A stretch of 64,000 nucleotides of DNA from Pyropia haitanensis (Eukaryota > Rhodophyta > Bangiophyceae > Bangiales > Bangiaceae). The stretch spans positions 1,302,001 to 1,366,000 of the forward strand of contig SDUX01000010.1 of the NCBI GenBank assembly GCA_008729055.1. Reading direction: 5' to 3'. Below the pieces are notes generated by a model, which was not told where the DNA came from, ran no database searches, and worked only from the letters and a program-made list of their open reading frames with translations. The position numbers and the translations under genes were made by a program. Positions 33,257 to 43,341 of this stretch are shown here, piece after piece. The first letter of the stretch is position 1, and each line of letters opens with the position of its first letter.

Positions 33257-34282
33257 TCACGACTGCGCCGCGGCCGCCGCGTACGCCACGTCGAGCACCC
33301 GGCGCAGGACGTCATCGTCCACCCCCCCGGCGCCGGTCGGCCCCACGTCCTGCGCACGGAGGATGCGGCCGCGGCCGAGGTCCACCACCACCAGCCGCAC
33401 GCGGCCCGGCACAAAGCCCATCTCCCCCCGCGCGGCGCCGGCGCTGTCCAGCACCGCCACCCCACCCGCCGTCGGCAGCGGCGGCGGCGGCGGCGGCGGG
33501 GGCGCCCGCCCCGTGCCCCCCCTGCCCCTCGCCCCCGACGCTGGCGCGTCGAGCACGTGCACGTCGGTGAGCGCCGACAGGTACTGGCGGACGACGCTCG
33601 CCGCCAGCGCCGGCAGCGCCGACACGTCAATGACCGCCGCGACGGCGATGCGCGGCGCGGCCGCCGCGGCGGGCGCCGCCACCGCCGACAGCAGGCGGGT
33701 GCCCCACGCGGTCGCCGCCGACGCGGACGACCGGTCGGCAATGACCAGCACCGCCACGCCGCGGCCGTCGCTGCCGTCACGGCAGCGCGTCGTCCAGGGC
33801 GACGCCGTCGGCGGCGGCGGCGGCGGCGCCATTGGCTCGAGCAGCGCCATGGACAGCGCGCCGAGGGGCTCCCCCGCCGCCGCCGCGGCGGAATCCCCGG
33901 CCGGCCCGCCGCCGCCCTGCGCGCGCATCATGGTCAGCCGCCGCACGCGGACGACGGTGAGGGCGGTGGCGGCGGCGGCGGCGAGCGCCAGCCGCCGCCG
34001 CGCCGTCGCGAGCAGCACGCCCAGCGGGTGGGCCAGCAGCGCCGCGGCGGCGGCGCCGACGCCACTGCCGCCGCCGCCGCTGCCGCCGCTGCCGAGCAGG
34101 TGGAGGGGCCCCCGCAGGGCGGGCGCCAGCGGCAGCATCCTCCGCCCGCCGCCGCCGCCGCCGCAGCCGCCGCCCGCGCCGGCTGCCGGCAGGGGCGACC
34201 GCGCGAGCGGCCGGGCGCGGGGGAAGAGCCAGGCCGTCGCGGACGGGCTGTTGAAGGGCAGCAGCAGGGCGGCGGCGGTCAT
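33257..34282 (-). CDS. Hypothetical organelle-type protein, possible thioredoxin fold
   Basis: I do not recognise the family with confidence. The chosen ATG at 34282 begins MTAAALLLPFNSPSATAWLF, followed by Arg and Pro, which looks like an organelle targeting sequence. The product is 341 residues. The C-terminal part alternates strands and helices: GVAVLVIADRSSASAATAWG, then IAVAAVIDVSALPALAASV, GVAVLDSAG, RVRLVVVDLGRGRILR and a final helix DDDVLRRVLDVAYAAAAA. That order resembles a YtfJ-like thioredoxin fold without a CxxC motif. A shorter hydrophobic segment (LALAAAAATALTVV) precedes it. The frame is open throughout, including the Gly-rich segments, which supports it as a real gene. Confidence 0.55.
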   Translation of the reverse strand: MTAAALLLPFNSPSATAWLFPRARPLARSPLPAAGAGGGCGGGGGGRRMLPLAPALRGPLHLLGSGGSGGGGSGVGAAAAALLAHPLGVLLATARRRLALAAAAATALTVVRVRRLTMMRAQGGGGPAGDSAAAAAGEPLGALSMALLEPMAPPPPPPTASPWTTRCRDGSDGRGVAVLVIADRSSASAATAWGTRLLSAVAAPAAAAAPRIAVAAVIDVSALPALAASVVRQYLSALTDVHVLDAPASGARGRGGTGRAPPPPPPPPLPTAGGVAVLDSAGAARGEMGFVPGRVRLVVVDLGRGRILRAQDVGPTGAGGVDDDVLRRVLDVAYAAAAAQS

Positions 34283-36179
34283 GGAGGCGAGCGGGTGGGG
34301 GGGCGCGCTGTGGAGGAAGGCCAGCCGGCGGCGGCCGCCAGAGGCGAGCGGCGCGTGCGCAAGGTCAGCCGGGGGGGGGGGGGGGTGCCGGCTGGCCGCC
34401 GCCGCCGCCTCGAGGACAGGCGGGAGGGGCGGCACGAGGGGGGGGGCGGGGGTCGGACGTCGCCGCCGCTCTGGAGCCAGGCGCCCTGCGTTCTTGCCGC
34501 CACCGTCATCGCGGGAGGGGTGGATGGGGCGAGGGGGAGTGAATGAGTCGAGGGGGGGTGAATGGCCGAGGGGGGGGGGGGGGGGGGCAAGAGGGGGGGG
34601 GGGTGGCGCTCTGACGCCTAGGGGAGCGCTCAAGCCGTGGCCCAACGCCAGGGAGACACCCGGCAGCCGTCGAACGCACCGTCGACGGGGGCGCGGCCGA
34701 GAGTGGAAGATGAGGGGGACGGACCGGACGTCTGTATGTACAGCGCGCCGCGGGGCGCCTGCCGCCGCGCCGCCCAGCCCAAGCAAGTCTCTACAGGGGC
34801 GCCGCCAAACAGTGTACCGGTACCTGGCGCGCGCCCGGGGGCAGTGTAGCCGCGGGGGGGGGGGGGGCGGGTGGCGGCCGCCACAGAGGCCGCGGCGGCC
34901 ATCAGATCAGGCGCGGGCAAAGAGGAGAGGGCGCGTGCCACGTGGGGGGAGGGTCCCACGCTGCGGCCGGTGCGCGGGACGGCAGCTCTGCAGCCAACCG
35001 CCCGCGGCGCCCGCGCAGGGTGGAAGCGAGCTGTGTGAATTGGAAAACGTGTAGGGATGTACTGCACATGCGGAACATTTCCGCGTCCGACTAAATTGGA
35101 GGGGGGGCGCGCGCCCCTCTGCTTTCCGTCAGGCGGTTGCCCGCGCCCGCACGCCGTCCGCTCCGGGAGCACGGCGGATAGACGACACGCCGGTCCGTCC
35201 CACCTCTCCGCGCCGCCCCCTGCACCGAGCGACACCCGCCTGTCGTTGAGCGCCTGCATGCTGCTGCCCTGCTGGGGCGGCAACGGTTTGGTGGCGCCGC
35301 AGCCACGGCCGGGGCGGCCGCCGCCCGCCGTGGCGACGGGGCGCGGGTGGTCTCCCTCTGGGGGGAGGCCGCCCCCTGAGAAGCAATCCCGGCGACCAAT
35401 ACCGCAGCGGCAACACCATGAGGCATTGGTTACGCACGGTTGTTGGGGGGCAAGCCGGCGATGCCCACGGGCGTATGTGATTAGGACGTCGGTGGTGGCG
35501 GTGGCATATGGCGGTCACGGGCGCGGGACGGGTGGGGGCGGCGGGCCGCCCTTTTGTTTGTGAGCGTGTGTGTGTGAGCTGTAGCTCCCATCCGCATCGA
35601 ACGGTGGCAACCTCGGGGTTTCTGGCGTCGGACACGTGACGTGGCGGGAGCGACCATGCATTGTTGGCACATGAGCTGCTACGACCGGTGGTGGGGTGGC
35701 CGCCGCTGGCGTGGGTGCCTTGGCGGACCGCGTCCATGAGTGGCGACGCTGGCGCGGCTGGCGTCGGCGAGGTGACGCGATGCGCCGATGCATTTTTGGC
35801 CCCGGTGACGCTACGATGGGTGGTGCAGCTGGCTGCCCCTGGTGTGGACCTCTGTCCTTTCCGCGTCAATCGGGGACGACGCCGGCGCACCCGGCGTTGA
35901 GAACAGGACGGGCGCGGTGATGCTTTTTCCGCTGCTTGGACGGCGCCGTTGAGGACGAGCGGAAAGCGGCGTTTGTACCCTGTCGCGTCGTGGCGTGGCG
36001 CCCGCCGCTGGGCACAGCCAGCCTCTGGCGCCACGGCGGTCAAGGCACCTGCGTTGACCTCTGCCACCCAACCAGCTCTGCCCAGTGAGTGGGGATGCTG
36101 CAGTACGAGGGACCGCGCGACAGGCTGACGGTTTTTGCCGGCCCAGCGACGGCGGTGTGGTGGTCATGGCCACGCGCCG
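34283..36179. other. Intergenic interval
   Basis: GC-rich with G runs to about 34620 and near 34850, then more complex DNA. Diverged repeated segments containing GAGTGGCGACGCTGG-like sequence occur near 35735 and 36085. No gene is supported. Confidence 0.45.
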
Positions 36180-39100
36180 TCACCGGTTCCATGAGTGGCG
36201 GGGCCAGAAGCAGCATGAAGAACTCCCATCCTGCTCTCGGGTCATCCGGCGAACCGGCAAGCACCCCACGCGCCTCTCTGTGTCTGCACCAGGCAAAGCG
36301 CCTCCCTCTGATGGAGCGCGTGGCGGCTCTACCGCGGCGGTACCTACGACCGCGGGGACGCCGGTGGCGGCTCCATTGTCAGGCGCTTCGGAGTACCTGC
36401 CCAGCGCCGGTGGGCTCGTGACGGCGCCCTCCACGCCCATGGGGACTACGGTGTCCGCAGCCTGCACACCCTCTAGAGATCGACCAGCAGGAAGGGAGTC
36501 TTGCCGCTGCCAGTCAGACACCCGCTCCGCGCTGTCATGCACTCGGCCGATACCGGGGTCATCAAACGGAGCAGCCGTGGCCACGGAACCAAGCACACCT
36601 TCGATCGTAGGTGGGATAGTGGGGGACGGCCACGTACCTCCGTCATCAAGAGCGGGCTCTGAGGCAGGGCCCCAGCGGGAATACTCTGCCGCCGAGCTGG
36701 GCATCCCACCTGTGCTGGTCGGGGCCGCCGCTAGGTGCCTACCGACCGCCCCCAACGGCGTCGAATCGGTGGCTGAGGCGGCGCCATAGCCGGATGACAT
36801 GGGCCCGGTCGAACTACTGAGTACCGCTGACGTTGACGGTTCCGACTCAGAAGAGCGGCCGATGCTCAGGGACGCGGCTGCCGTGCCACCTATCGCGGCT
36901 GACGTAGAGCCCGCCTCGCTCTTGTCCGATGTTGTCGCCGCCCCCCTTCTCGCCTTTGCTGCTGCCATCGCCTCCTCCCTTGCACGCAACGCCTCGGCAC
37001 GGGTAGAGATGATGGCGCCGTGCAGTCGCCGCCGGTGGCGTGTCAAGTCCGACGTGGAAGCAAAGGTGGAGGTACACTCGACGCACGCGTAGGGGCGTAC
37101 GCCTTCGTGCACCCGCCGCGTGTGCCGCTGGACCGCCGATCGCGTCACCCCACGGAAGGCGGAAGGTCCCGGCGGGCACTGCTGACACACGTACGGGCGC
37201 TCGGTGGCGTGCACAGACGCCGTGTGAGTAGTGAGGTGCCCTCTTTGGAGCCCGACAAACCGACACTCCGGCACTGGGCACGGCCACCGGCGCACGCGAT
37301 CATGGACGGTCGTTACGTGGCGAGCCAAGTCGCTGGCGCTCGAGAAGCTCGACCCGCACTGTTCACACATGTGCAGGCGCAGCCGGGGGGGGGACGACGC
37401 CAAGCCTCTTGACGCGCCGTGGGGGGCTTCGGGGGGGGCCGGCCGAGATGACGCTGCGGAAGAAGCGGCGCCGGTTGTTGATGAGCGCATCATCATGTCG
37501 AGGGGGCTCTGGCCGGCCGGGGGCAGCCGAGATGACGCTGCAAAAGAAGCGGCGCCGGCTGTCGATGAGCGCATCACCGTGTCCACGGGCACTTGGCCGG
37601 CCTCGACCCAGGGCGTGGACGCCGCGCTTGGCATGAGAGGTAGACGCAGCGTTGGAGGCGCGGTACCTTCCACCTGCGGCGCCGCAAGTTGTGGGGTTGT
37701 GGGTGGAAAGGACGGGGGAGTGACCTGCGAAAGCCCGAGTGGGGGTTCGATTGGAAACAAGGTCGGCTGGAGCGGATGATGCTCCATGGCAGACGACGCG
37801 GGTTCCGTCTGCCGCGCCTGACCAAGCTGTTCCTCCCCTCTGCCTGGCAGCCAGTCCCTGCTTGGCGGCGCCGCGACGGCCGCGCGTGCAGCGGCAGGAT
37901 CCACCCCGATCCCCGCGGCTACGGCAGCAACGTCCGTGCTGCCGACGCCAACGTCAACCGCGCTGACGCCTCGGTATGGATGTCCCGCCACCGACGCTCC
38001 CATGCTCGCCACGGCCGCCGCAGGCTCGGCCACGGCGCGAAGGCCAACGGCAAGTGGTGTGTCGAGCGTCGGGGTAGCGCCGGTCGGCGCCCGCGCGCCC
38101 GCAGCGGTTCGTGGGGGTCTGCGGCGTCCGGTGCCGCCCGCCCCACCCGCCGGCGCGTCGGCGACGGCGGAAGCGGCGGTCGTGTCGGCAGGTCCGCGCG
38201 CCGCTTGGCCCGCTGCCATTGGGTAAGCCTCTGCCAACGCCGCGGCCTGCCGCAGGGTGGTGTTGAAGAACCGCTGGGGGCTCTCCAGCACGAAGTGCTC
38301 ACACTCGTAGGTGACAGGCGGCAGCACGGCGCTAGCAGCGTCCAGCTCCCCTTGCGTGACGCTGCTGGCAGGGGCGACGGCCTCGGCATCGGTCGACGAG
38401 CCAGGCGGGCCAACGGGCGCGCCGACGGAAAGAGCCATCGCGTCTGGGTCGGCCGCAATGGGTGTCACCGCCGGCTCGACCAGGGAGCGCGCTTTTGTTG
38501 CCGCCGCGGTGGCAGGCTGTTGCAGCTCAAAGTGGGCCGTCCCGCCCACCGGCGTGGCGATCAGCAGGTCCACGTAGTCATCCCACCCCCTTGAGAAGAC
38601 GACACCCCGCGCACGCGCCACCACGTGTGGGCACGGCTGGAGTATTGGCACCCCGCTCGGCGCGCACGCGACGCACGGCTCTCGCCGCCGACTGCACCGC
38701 TGCAGCAGCCGCAACGCCGCCGTCTCGGGCGCGGGCATCTCGTCAGGGACTACCACCGTCCGGTGGTGCCAGGTGACCACCTCGTGGTGGAGGGAGCCCT
38801 CCTCCCCTCCGCTGGTGACGCACCGTACGATGCAGCGCTCGTGGGTGATGAGGCCCCCGTCGACCAGCCGCGCCACTTCCACGCGCTGGAAGGCGGGCGC
38901 GCTGATGCGGATGGCGAACCGCCGGCGGGACGTTCTTTCCGCAAAGGGCAGGCCCGACACCGCCGCGCCCATCGACGCAAACGGGTGGGCATCGGTGGTG
39001 GCGAGGACGGTACCCAAGACGTAGGATGGGACGGCGGTGGTGGCGACCTTTGCCTCGCCCACCACCGACAGCTGGCTAGCCGGCTGCCCATCAAACACGC

Positions 39101-39305
39101 TCCTGTAGGCCAGCGCCCGGGTGCCTCGTATTGGTGGTGGGTCGGGGGTGGCGCCGTACAGCCATGCCTTAACGGCTGGGGAGTCGGCGGCAAACGAAAC
39201 GGCGAGGCCCGCCGCAAAGGAGGCGTCGTGGTGACTACGGGCGGCGGCGACCAGCGCCTGCGCGCGAACCGTAGCTGCCTCCGCTTCGTCGGGTGCCGCG
39301 TCCAT
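36180..39305 (-). CDS. C2H2 zinc-finger protein, four fingers
   Basis: A single open frame of 1041 residues from the ATG at 39305. Four C2H2 fingers lie at about residues 645-760: CEQCGSSFSSASDLARH, CPVPECRFVGLQRGHLTTH, then a longer-spaced third finger (CQQC to RHTRRVH) and CVECTSTFASTSDLTRH. The array predicts sequence-specific DNA binding in the nucleus. Before the fingers, a tandem 28-residue repeat carries MRSSTAGAAS and MRSSTTGAAS. The N-terminal 350 residues contain an unrecognised conserved-looking region (LAYRSVFDGQPASQL, RRRFAIRISAPAFQRVEV, HHEVVTWHHRTVVVPDEMP, CVACAPSGVPILQPCPHV) which may be a separate domain. An RxxRE-type basic helix follows finger four. Its base composition is more balanced than that of neighbouring genes. 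The target genes are unknown. Confidence 0.85.
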   Translation of the reverse strand: MDAAPDEAEAATVRAQALVAAARSHHDASFAAGLAVSFAADSPAVKAWLYGATPDPPPIRGTRALAYRSVFDGQPASQLSVVGEAKVATTAVPSYVLGTVLATTDAHPFASMGAAVSGLPFAERTSRRRFAIRISAPAFQRVEVARLVDGGLITHERCIVRCVTSGGEEGSLHHEVVTWHHRTVVVPDEMPAPETAALRLLQRCSRRREPCVACAPSGVPILQPCPHVVARARGVVFSRGWDDYVDLLIATPVGGTAHFELQQPATAAATKARSLVEPAVTPIAADPDAMALSVGAPVGPPGSSTDAEAVAPASSVTQGELDAASAVLPPVTYECEHFVLESPQRFFNTTLRQAAALAEAYPMAAGQAARGPADTTAASAVADAPAGGAGGTGRRRPPRTAAGARAPTGATPTLDTPLAVGLRAVAEPAAAVASMGASVAGHPYRGVSAVDVGVGSTDVAAVAAGIGVDPAAARAAVAAPPSRDWLPGRGEEQLGQARQTEPASSAMEHHPLQPTLFPIEPPLGLSQVTPPSFPPTTPQLAAPQVEGTAPPTLRLPLMPSAASTPWVEAGQVPVDTVMRSSTAGAASFAASSRLPPAGQSPLDMMMRSSTTGAASSAASSRPAPPEAPHGASRGLASSPPRLRLHMCEQCGSSFSSASDLARHVTTVHDRVRRWPCPVPECRFVGLQRGHLTTHTASVHATERPYVCQQCPPGPSAFRGVTRSAVQRHTRRVHEGVRPYACVECTSTFASTSDLTRHRRRLHGAIISTRAEALRAREEAMAAAKARRGAATTSDKSEAGSTSAAIGGTAAASLSIGRSSESEPSTSAVLSSSTGPMSSGYGAASATDSTPLGAVGRHLAAAPTSTGGMPSSAAEYSRWGPASEPALDDGGTWPSPTIPPTIEGVLGSVATAAPFDDPGIGRVHDSAERVSDWQRQDSLPAGRSLEGVQAADTVVPMGVEGAVTSPPALGRYSEAPDNGAATGVPAVVGTAAVEPPRAPSEGGALPGADTERRVGCLPVRRMTREQDGSSSCCFWPRHSWNR

Positions 39306-41189
39306 GGCCTGCGAGGGTCGGCCGGAGGAGGTGGGGGGGGGGGGAGACGCGCCGCTCCACCGTGGCCCGTCGGTGACCACAACAGCGGGAGCCAACCCCG
39401 CCCGGGTGCACGACGATAGGTCCGACCGGGCGAGTGCTCCCGCAGCGATGGGTGTGTCGTTCAGGGACGGTCGGGGCCGACGCGGGGCCCCGACCGTGGT
39501 GGCCGCGCCGGCCGTCCTCCCGCCACCCGTCCTCGTCGCTTACTTCTCTCCAGCCTCCGCCACCCAGCCGTCTGCCGCCGTCCCGCCGCCGCGCGTGTGG
39601 CAACGCGCGGCGGCAGGATACTTGGCGTCTGGTAGGAGAGGGGCAGCGGCAAGACCGGCTTGTCCTCAGCGTTCAGAGGACACAGCCTTCAGACTGACGG
39701 ATGCCTGTCGGCTCCTCTTTTCCTTGAGGTGCTCCCAAGGAAGGCAGTATATCTTGCGGTCACCCCTCAGCGGGTCCTGTTCATGGGGAGGTGTGACCAG
39801 CCATGAAACGCAGCTGTTTGTGTTACAGGGGGGCGGGCGGGGGGGAGGTGCAAGAACAGCGTCTTGCCGAGCCCACCGGTGGCCACCTCCGCCCCTCCCC
39901 TGCCACGGTTTACACTCGGGCTGGCATGGCGGTTCGCGCGTTTGTGAGTTGCTGAACCGCCAAGGCGGGTCTACCCGCAGTCACTGGACTGGCCCATCGC
40001 TCGACTCCTCTGAGGCACCCGCCACTCTGCCGCTCTTGGCCGTCCCCGTGCCGCGCTGCGCACAGTACATATCACCTTTGTGGGTGGAGGGGGCGGCCGC
40101 ACCTGGTGGGCGGGCGCGTTTCGTCCCTGGTCTTGTGGCCGTCGAAGTCGAGCTTCCACACGGTCGTTGCACCCTCGTCGTGTGGAGTCCGCGGATCCCA
40201 GTGCGGTCGCCCATCGGTGGGTTTCGACCAAGAACCTGGCGCCATTCGTTGCTCTAGGACACGTCAACCAGTTGTAGCGGGGTCGCCAATGAGGGTGCCC
40301 TTGGCAGCTGCGCATCCGTGGTTGCGCTTTCCGTGGCCACGCCCGCTGCCGACAGGGAAAGCAGCAACGCTCCGCTGCCCATGTTTCGAAACCCAAGAGC
40401 GACTGGCCGCGCGACAGCCAGAGTTTTTTCCGATCAGTGTCAGGAAACTGGCGAGGTCTCGTTGCAGACCCCTCTTTGCTGAACCGCCGCGCTGGGGCAT
40501 CCCCAGACTGGCTTGTCCGCGCCCAGTTCTCAGCGGCGGCCTGCGCACGGAGTATTCTACAACGGGCCCCGACGCATGGCAGTGAGGCTGTCCTGGGTGG
40601 CGCAGGCTGACACTGATGACCAGTGACTCACTTGGGTCCGCGGCGGGACCGGCGACGTCGTGCGAGCGTTCGAGATTTCGAGGACGACGCCACCAGAACG
40701 ACACGGGACGACAATCGCAGCCGCCGCCCGACCGAACGCCGCCAGCGCGAGGCGCACACCCATGCATCGACGGCGGTGTCCAATCCGTTGTCTGAACAAG
40801 CCAACGGACGATGTGCTGGCGCGAGGGTGATTACGTACGCACCGTTCTTGGCTTGGCTGCCAGTGAGCGCCACCCACCAACTGTCGTCACGGATCCAGAT
40901 TATCTTGTTTCGATACGACCAGTTGCAGGGGACCACGTTTCCGTTTCGGATTGGGTTAATTGTCGTGCGCATGTGCTGGGAGAAGTCTTTCTTGAATATA
41001 CTTGCGAGCGACGAAATCTCGGTGCTCACGGTGGAAGCGGTGGCCAGGTCGTCCTCGTGGCAACGGACCGCACCCACGGCGCCCTCACTATCGCTGGACT
41101 TCCCCATTGCCTCGAGCTAGCACCGTCTCCACCGAGGGCCTCTGCGTGTGTGCGACGCTCTATCCTTTGACTAGTCATCCTTCTCCACC
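39306..41189. other. Intergenic interval with weak open frames
   Basis: Complex sequence of moderate GC. Several frames of 100-300 codons exist but overlap on both strands without domain content. One is listed separately as a weak candidate. The 3' end is the promoter side of the lumen protein gene. Confidence 0.45.
40628..41107 (-). CDS. Weak hypothetical ORF
   Basis: A 159-codon frame starting with ATG at 41107. The first 100 residues are not low complexity (for example SLASIFKKDFSQHMRTT and NKIIWIRDDSWWVALTG), while the C-terminus is Arg-rich and looks spurious. No family is recognised. It could be a remnant of a mobile element, since its composition differs from that of the GC-rich genes. 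Confidence 0.15.
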   Translation of the reverse strand: MGKSSDSEGAVGAVRCHEDDLATASTVSTEISSLASIFKKDFSQHMRTTINPIRNGNVVPCNWSYRNKIIWIRDDSWWVALTGSQAKNGAYVITLAPAHRPLACSDNGLDTAVDAWVCASRWRRSVGRRLRLSSRVVLVASSSKSRTLARRRRSRRGPK

Positions 41190-41909
41190 ATGGCTGCGTT
41201 TGTTGCCCCCAGTGGAGCACCGCCGCTGACTGGTCGGGCCAGCCCCACGCCACTGACGTCTCGTCTCCCCTCTTCCACCTCCCCCTTTATCGCCGCCGCC
41301 GAGAAGGTGTGCGCGGCGGCGGCGCACGCTACCGCTTCCTACCCCCCCCTGGTCATCCCCCCCCGCATGTCGGGTTCCCCCCCGCCTTCTTCCCGCCGCC
41401 AGTTCCTCCTGCAGGCGACCGCCGCGGCCGTCGCCTTTTCCGCCGCCTTCCTCCCCCCCACCCCCGCGGCGGCCAAGCGCGCCCGCCCCGACCGCCCCCT
41501 TCCCGTAGCGCTCACCCCCCTCATCCGAGTGCGCGACGCGTGTGCGAGCCTGCAGGATAGCATCGACGCGGGCGAGCTGGCGACCGTCCGGGACGTGCGA
41601 CAGGTGATGCGGCTGATGCTGCGGGGCAATGACGTGAAGGGGTGCATCAAGCAGGTGGCGCTGTGGGTGGACGACAAGGCGGTGGCGGCGGCGGTGGAGC
41701 AGCACGGCCGGGACGCGGAGGAGTACCTCGCGTCGGTGACCGAGTTTTTCGACCCGATGGACCTGGCCAACCGCCCCACCGTCGAGTACCTAACGTTTGT
41801 CAAGCGGGCGCTCGCCGCGGCGTCGGGGCAGCTCGAATGGGTGCTCGCGCACGTGCCGGAAGCGGCGGTGGAGGAGGCCACCCGGTCGTTGACGGCGGCT
41901 CAGTCTTGA
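41190..41909 (+). CDS. Tat-targeted thylakoid-lumen helical protein
   Basis: 239 residues from an ATG in a favourable CCACCATGG context. The presequence is bipartite: a plastid transit part beginning MAAFVAPSG, then SSRRQFLLQATAAAVAFSAA, a twin-arginine signal with hydrophobic core ending TPAAA before KRA. This directs the protein through the Tat system into the thylakoid lumen. The mature part is about 140 residues and all-helical: RVRDACASLQDSIDAGEL, VRQVMRLMLRGNDVKGCI, EEYLASVTEFFDPMDLA and VEYLTFVKRALAAASGQL. Size and helix layout resemble PsbQ-like or MPH2-type photosystem II lumen proteins, but I cannot assign one. It is not a PsbP or PPIase. The 3' end abuts a possible minus-strand exon. 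Confidence 0.75.
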   Translation: MAAFVAPSGAPPLTGRASPTPLTSRLPSSTSPFIAAAEKVCAAAAHATASYPPLVIPPRMSGSPPPSSRRQFLLQATAAAVAFSAAFLPPTPAAAKRARPDRPLPVALTPLIRVRDACASLQDSIDAGELATVRDVRQVMRLMLRGNDVKGCIKQVALWVDDKAVAAAVEQHGRDAEEYLASVTEFFDPMDLANRPTVEYLTFVKRALAAASGQLEWVLAHVPEAAVEEATRSLTAAQS

Positions 41910-42125
41910 GCCGCCCCGGGGGGGGGGGGGGGGGGCACCCCGTCGTAGACGGCGGCGTCGTCTGGGTCCTGCGGCAGCGGGCAGAGCGGGGCAGATGGGG
42001 GGCGCCGGGGGGAGCACGCGTTGTGCAACAGGGCATCCCCTTGCCATTGAGCTGGGGCACGCCCTCCCCCCGTCCCACGGGCGTGGTGCTCTGTGCTCAA
42101 CGCCTCCTAGCGGCGTTCGTACTCT

Positions 42126-42746
42126 ATGCGCTGCGCCTCCGGGTGGGGGTTGTGCGCTGCGCCCTGCGCGTCCCGCATCTCTCATCTATTGCATTTCTCT
42201 GCGGTGGCGGCGGGGTGGGTTGCGGGGGAGGAGGGGGGCGGGACGCGCCGCAACCGGGGGAGCCCTTGCGAATTTGTTGGCGTACGCCGCTCGGCCTCAC
42301 GGGGTGTGTGCTCTTCCCAGCGCCGCGGTCCTCCCCGCTGTCCCACCCACGCCACGGCCGCCTGCGGCATCATGTATTTCTTTCTTCTCTCTTGCTGGCA
42401 GCCTTCCCCGCGTCTTGGCCGCGCCCCGGAAAAACGCGTCGGCCGCCGACGGCTTGCCCAGCCCGCCGCCGCGCGCACGGAACCCTGGCTGCGCGACGCC
42501 GCGGTGCGCTGGGCGTGCCCCTCCCCCTCGCATCCCCGCGAGCGCGGGAGCGTGGTGGTTGCGGCGCGTCGTTTGGACGCTGCGGCGGCTGCGGCGACGG
42601 CGACACTTCCAGTCTGGGCTGCCGTCTCGGCAGCTGTCGCGGAGGGAGGAGGCATGCTTTGTTGCAGCCCCAATGCCGCTGCCTGTGATGACCGGCGCTA
42701 CCCTGCCATGTCCGTATCGGCGGCAGACACCTCCCCCCGTGCGTGA
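42126..42746 (+). CDS. Candidate exon or ORF of unknown function
   Basis: Open frame of 206 codons on the plus strand. A strong acceptor (pyrimidine tract ending CTTGCTGGCAG at 42401) lies within it. The part after it has protein-like composition (EPWLRDAAVRWACPSP, VVVAARRLDAAAAAATATL, LCCSPNAAACDD). The part before the acceptor is probably intron, and the true upstream exon is not identified. Minus-strand readings in the same interval also look partly protein-like, so the strand is uncertain. Confidence 0.25.
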   Translation: MRCASGWGLCAAPCASRISHLLHFSAVAAGWVAGEEGGGTRRNRGSPCEFVGVRRSASRGVCSSQRRGPPRCPTHATAACGIMYFFLLSCWQPSPRLGRAPEKRVGRRRLAQPAAARTEPWLRDAAVRWACPSPSHPRERGSVVVAARRLDAAAAAATATLPVWAAVSAAVAEGGGMLCCSPNAAACDDRRYPAMSVSAADTSPRA

Positions 42747-43341
42747 GCGAAAGCGGGGGGGGGGGGTGGCGCGCATCATCGGGGGCGGCTGACATGGCGC
42801 ACACGCCGCCTCGCACGCAAGGCCCACCCCGTCGGCCGCCTCGTGGGACGGCGCACTACTGGTGCACGCCCACCAGGGTGGGTCACAGCACCTCCCCCTC
42901 TCGCCCCCCCCCCGCACCGGGCGCGCGTCCTTGCCCAGCGGCTCCAGCCCACCAGGCGCGCCATGACGCGCCACCGCTCCGCCTTCACCGGGTCGCGCAG
43001 CGCAGCCGATGGTTCTGCGCCGGCACCACGCGGATGGGACCGCGCTGCCCGGGGGCCAGACTGGACTTTTTCGCACGCAGCATCGAGGCAGGGGGAGACA
43101 GAGGGGAATAGGATGGTGTCGTCGAGGGCCTGAGCGGGGGGACGGTCAACGACAGCGGGCGCTCCGTCTGGGGCCGCGCCGGGAAGGCTCGCAGGTCAAC
43201 AACGCGCACCCGAGAAAGAGCCACATGAGAAGGGACAAAAGGGCAATAGGAAAACACGACCACACCCCCGAGACCATAGATACAAGAGCATACCGCTGGG
43301 GGGAGCCACGACACGCGCACAGGTCGGCGGCTGTGCACGCG
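42747..43341. other. Interval between a candidate exon and the LURP-one-like gene
   Basis: Moderately GC-rich. Minus-strand stretches such as ALRDPVKAERWRVMARLVGW (about 43000-42940) look protein-like, but no exon structure can be built. The right part is the 3' flank of the next gene. Confidence 0.35.
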
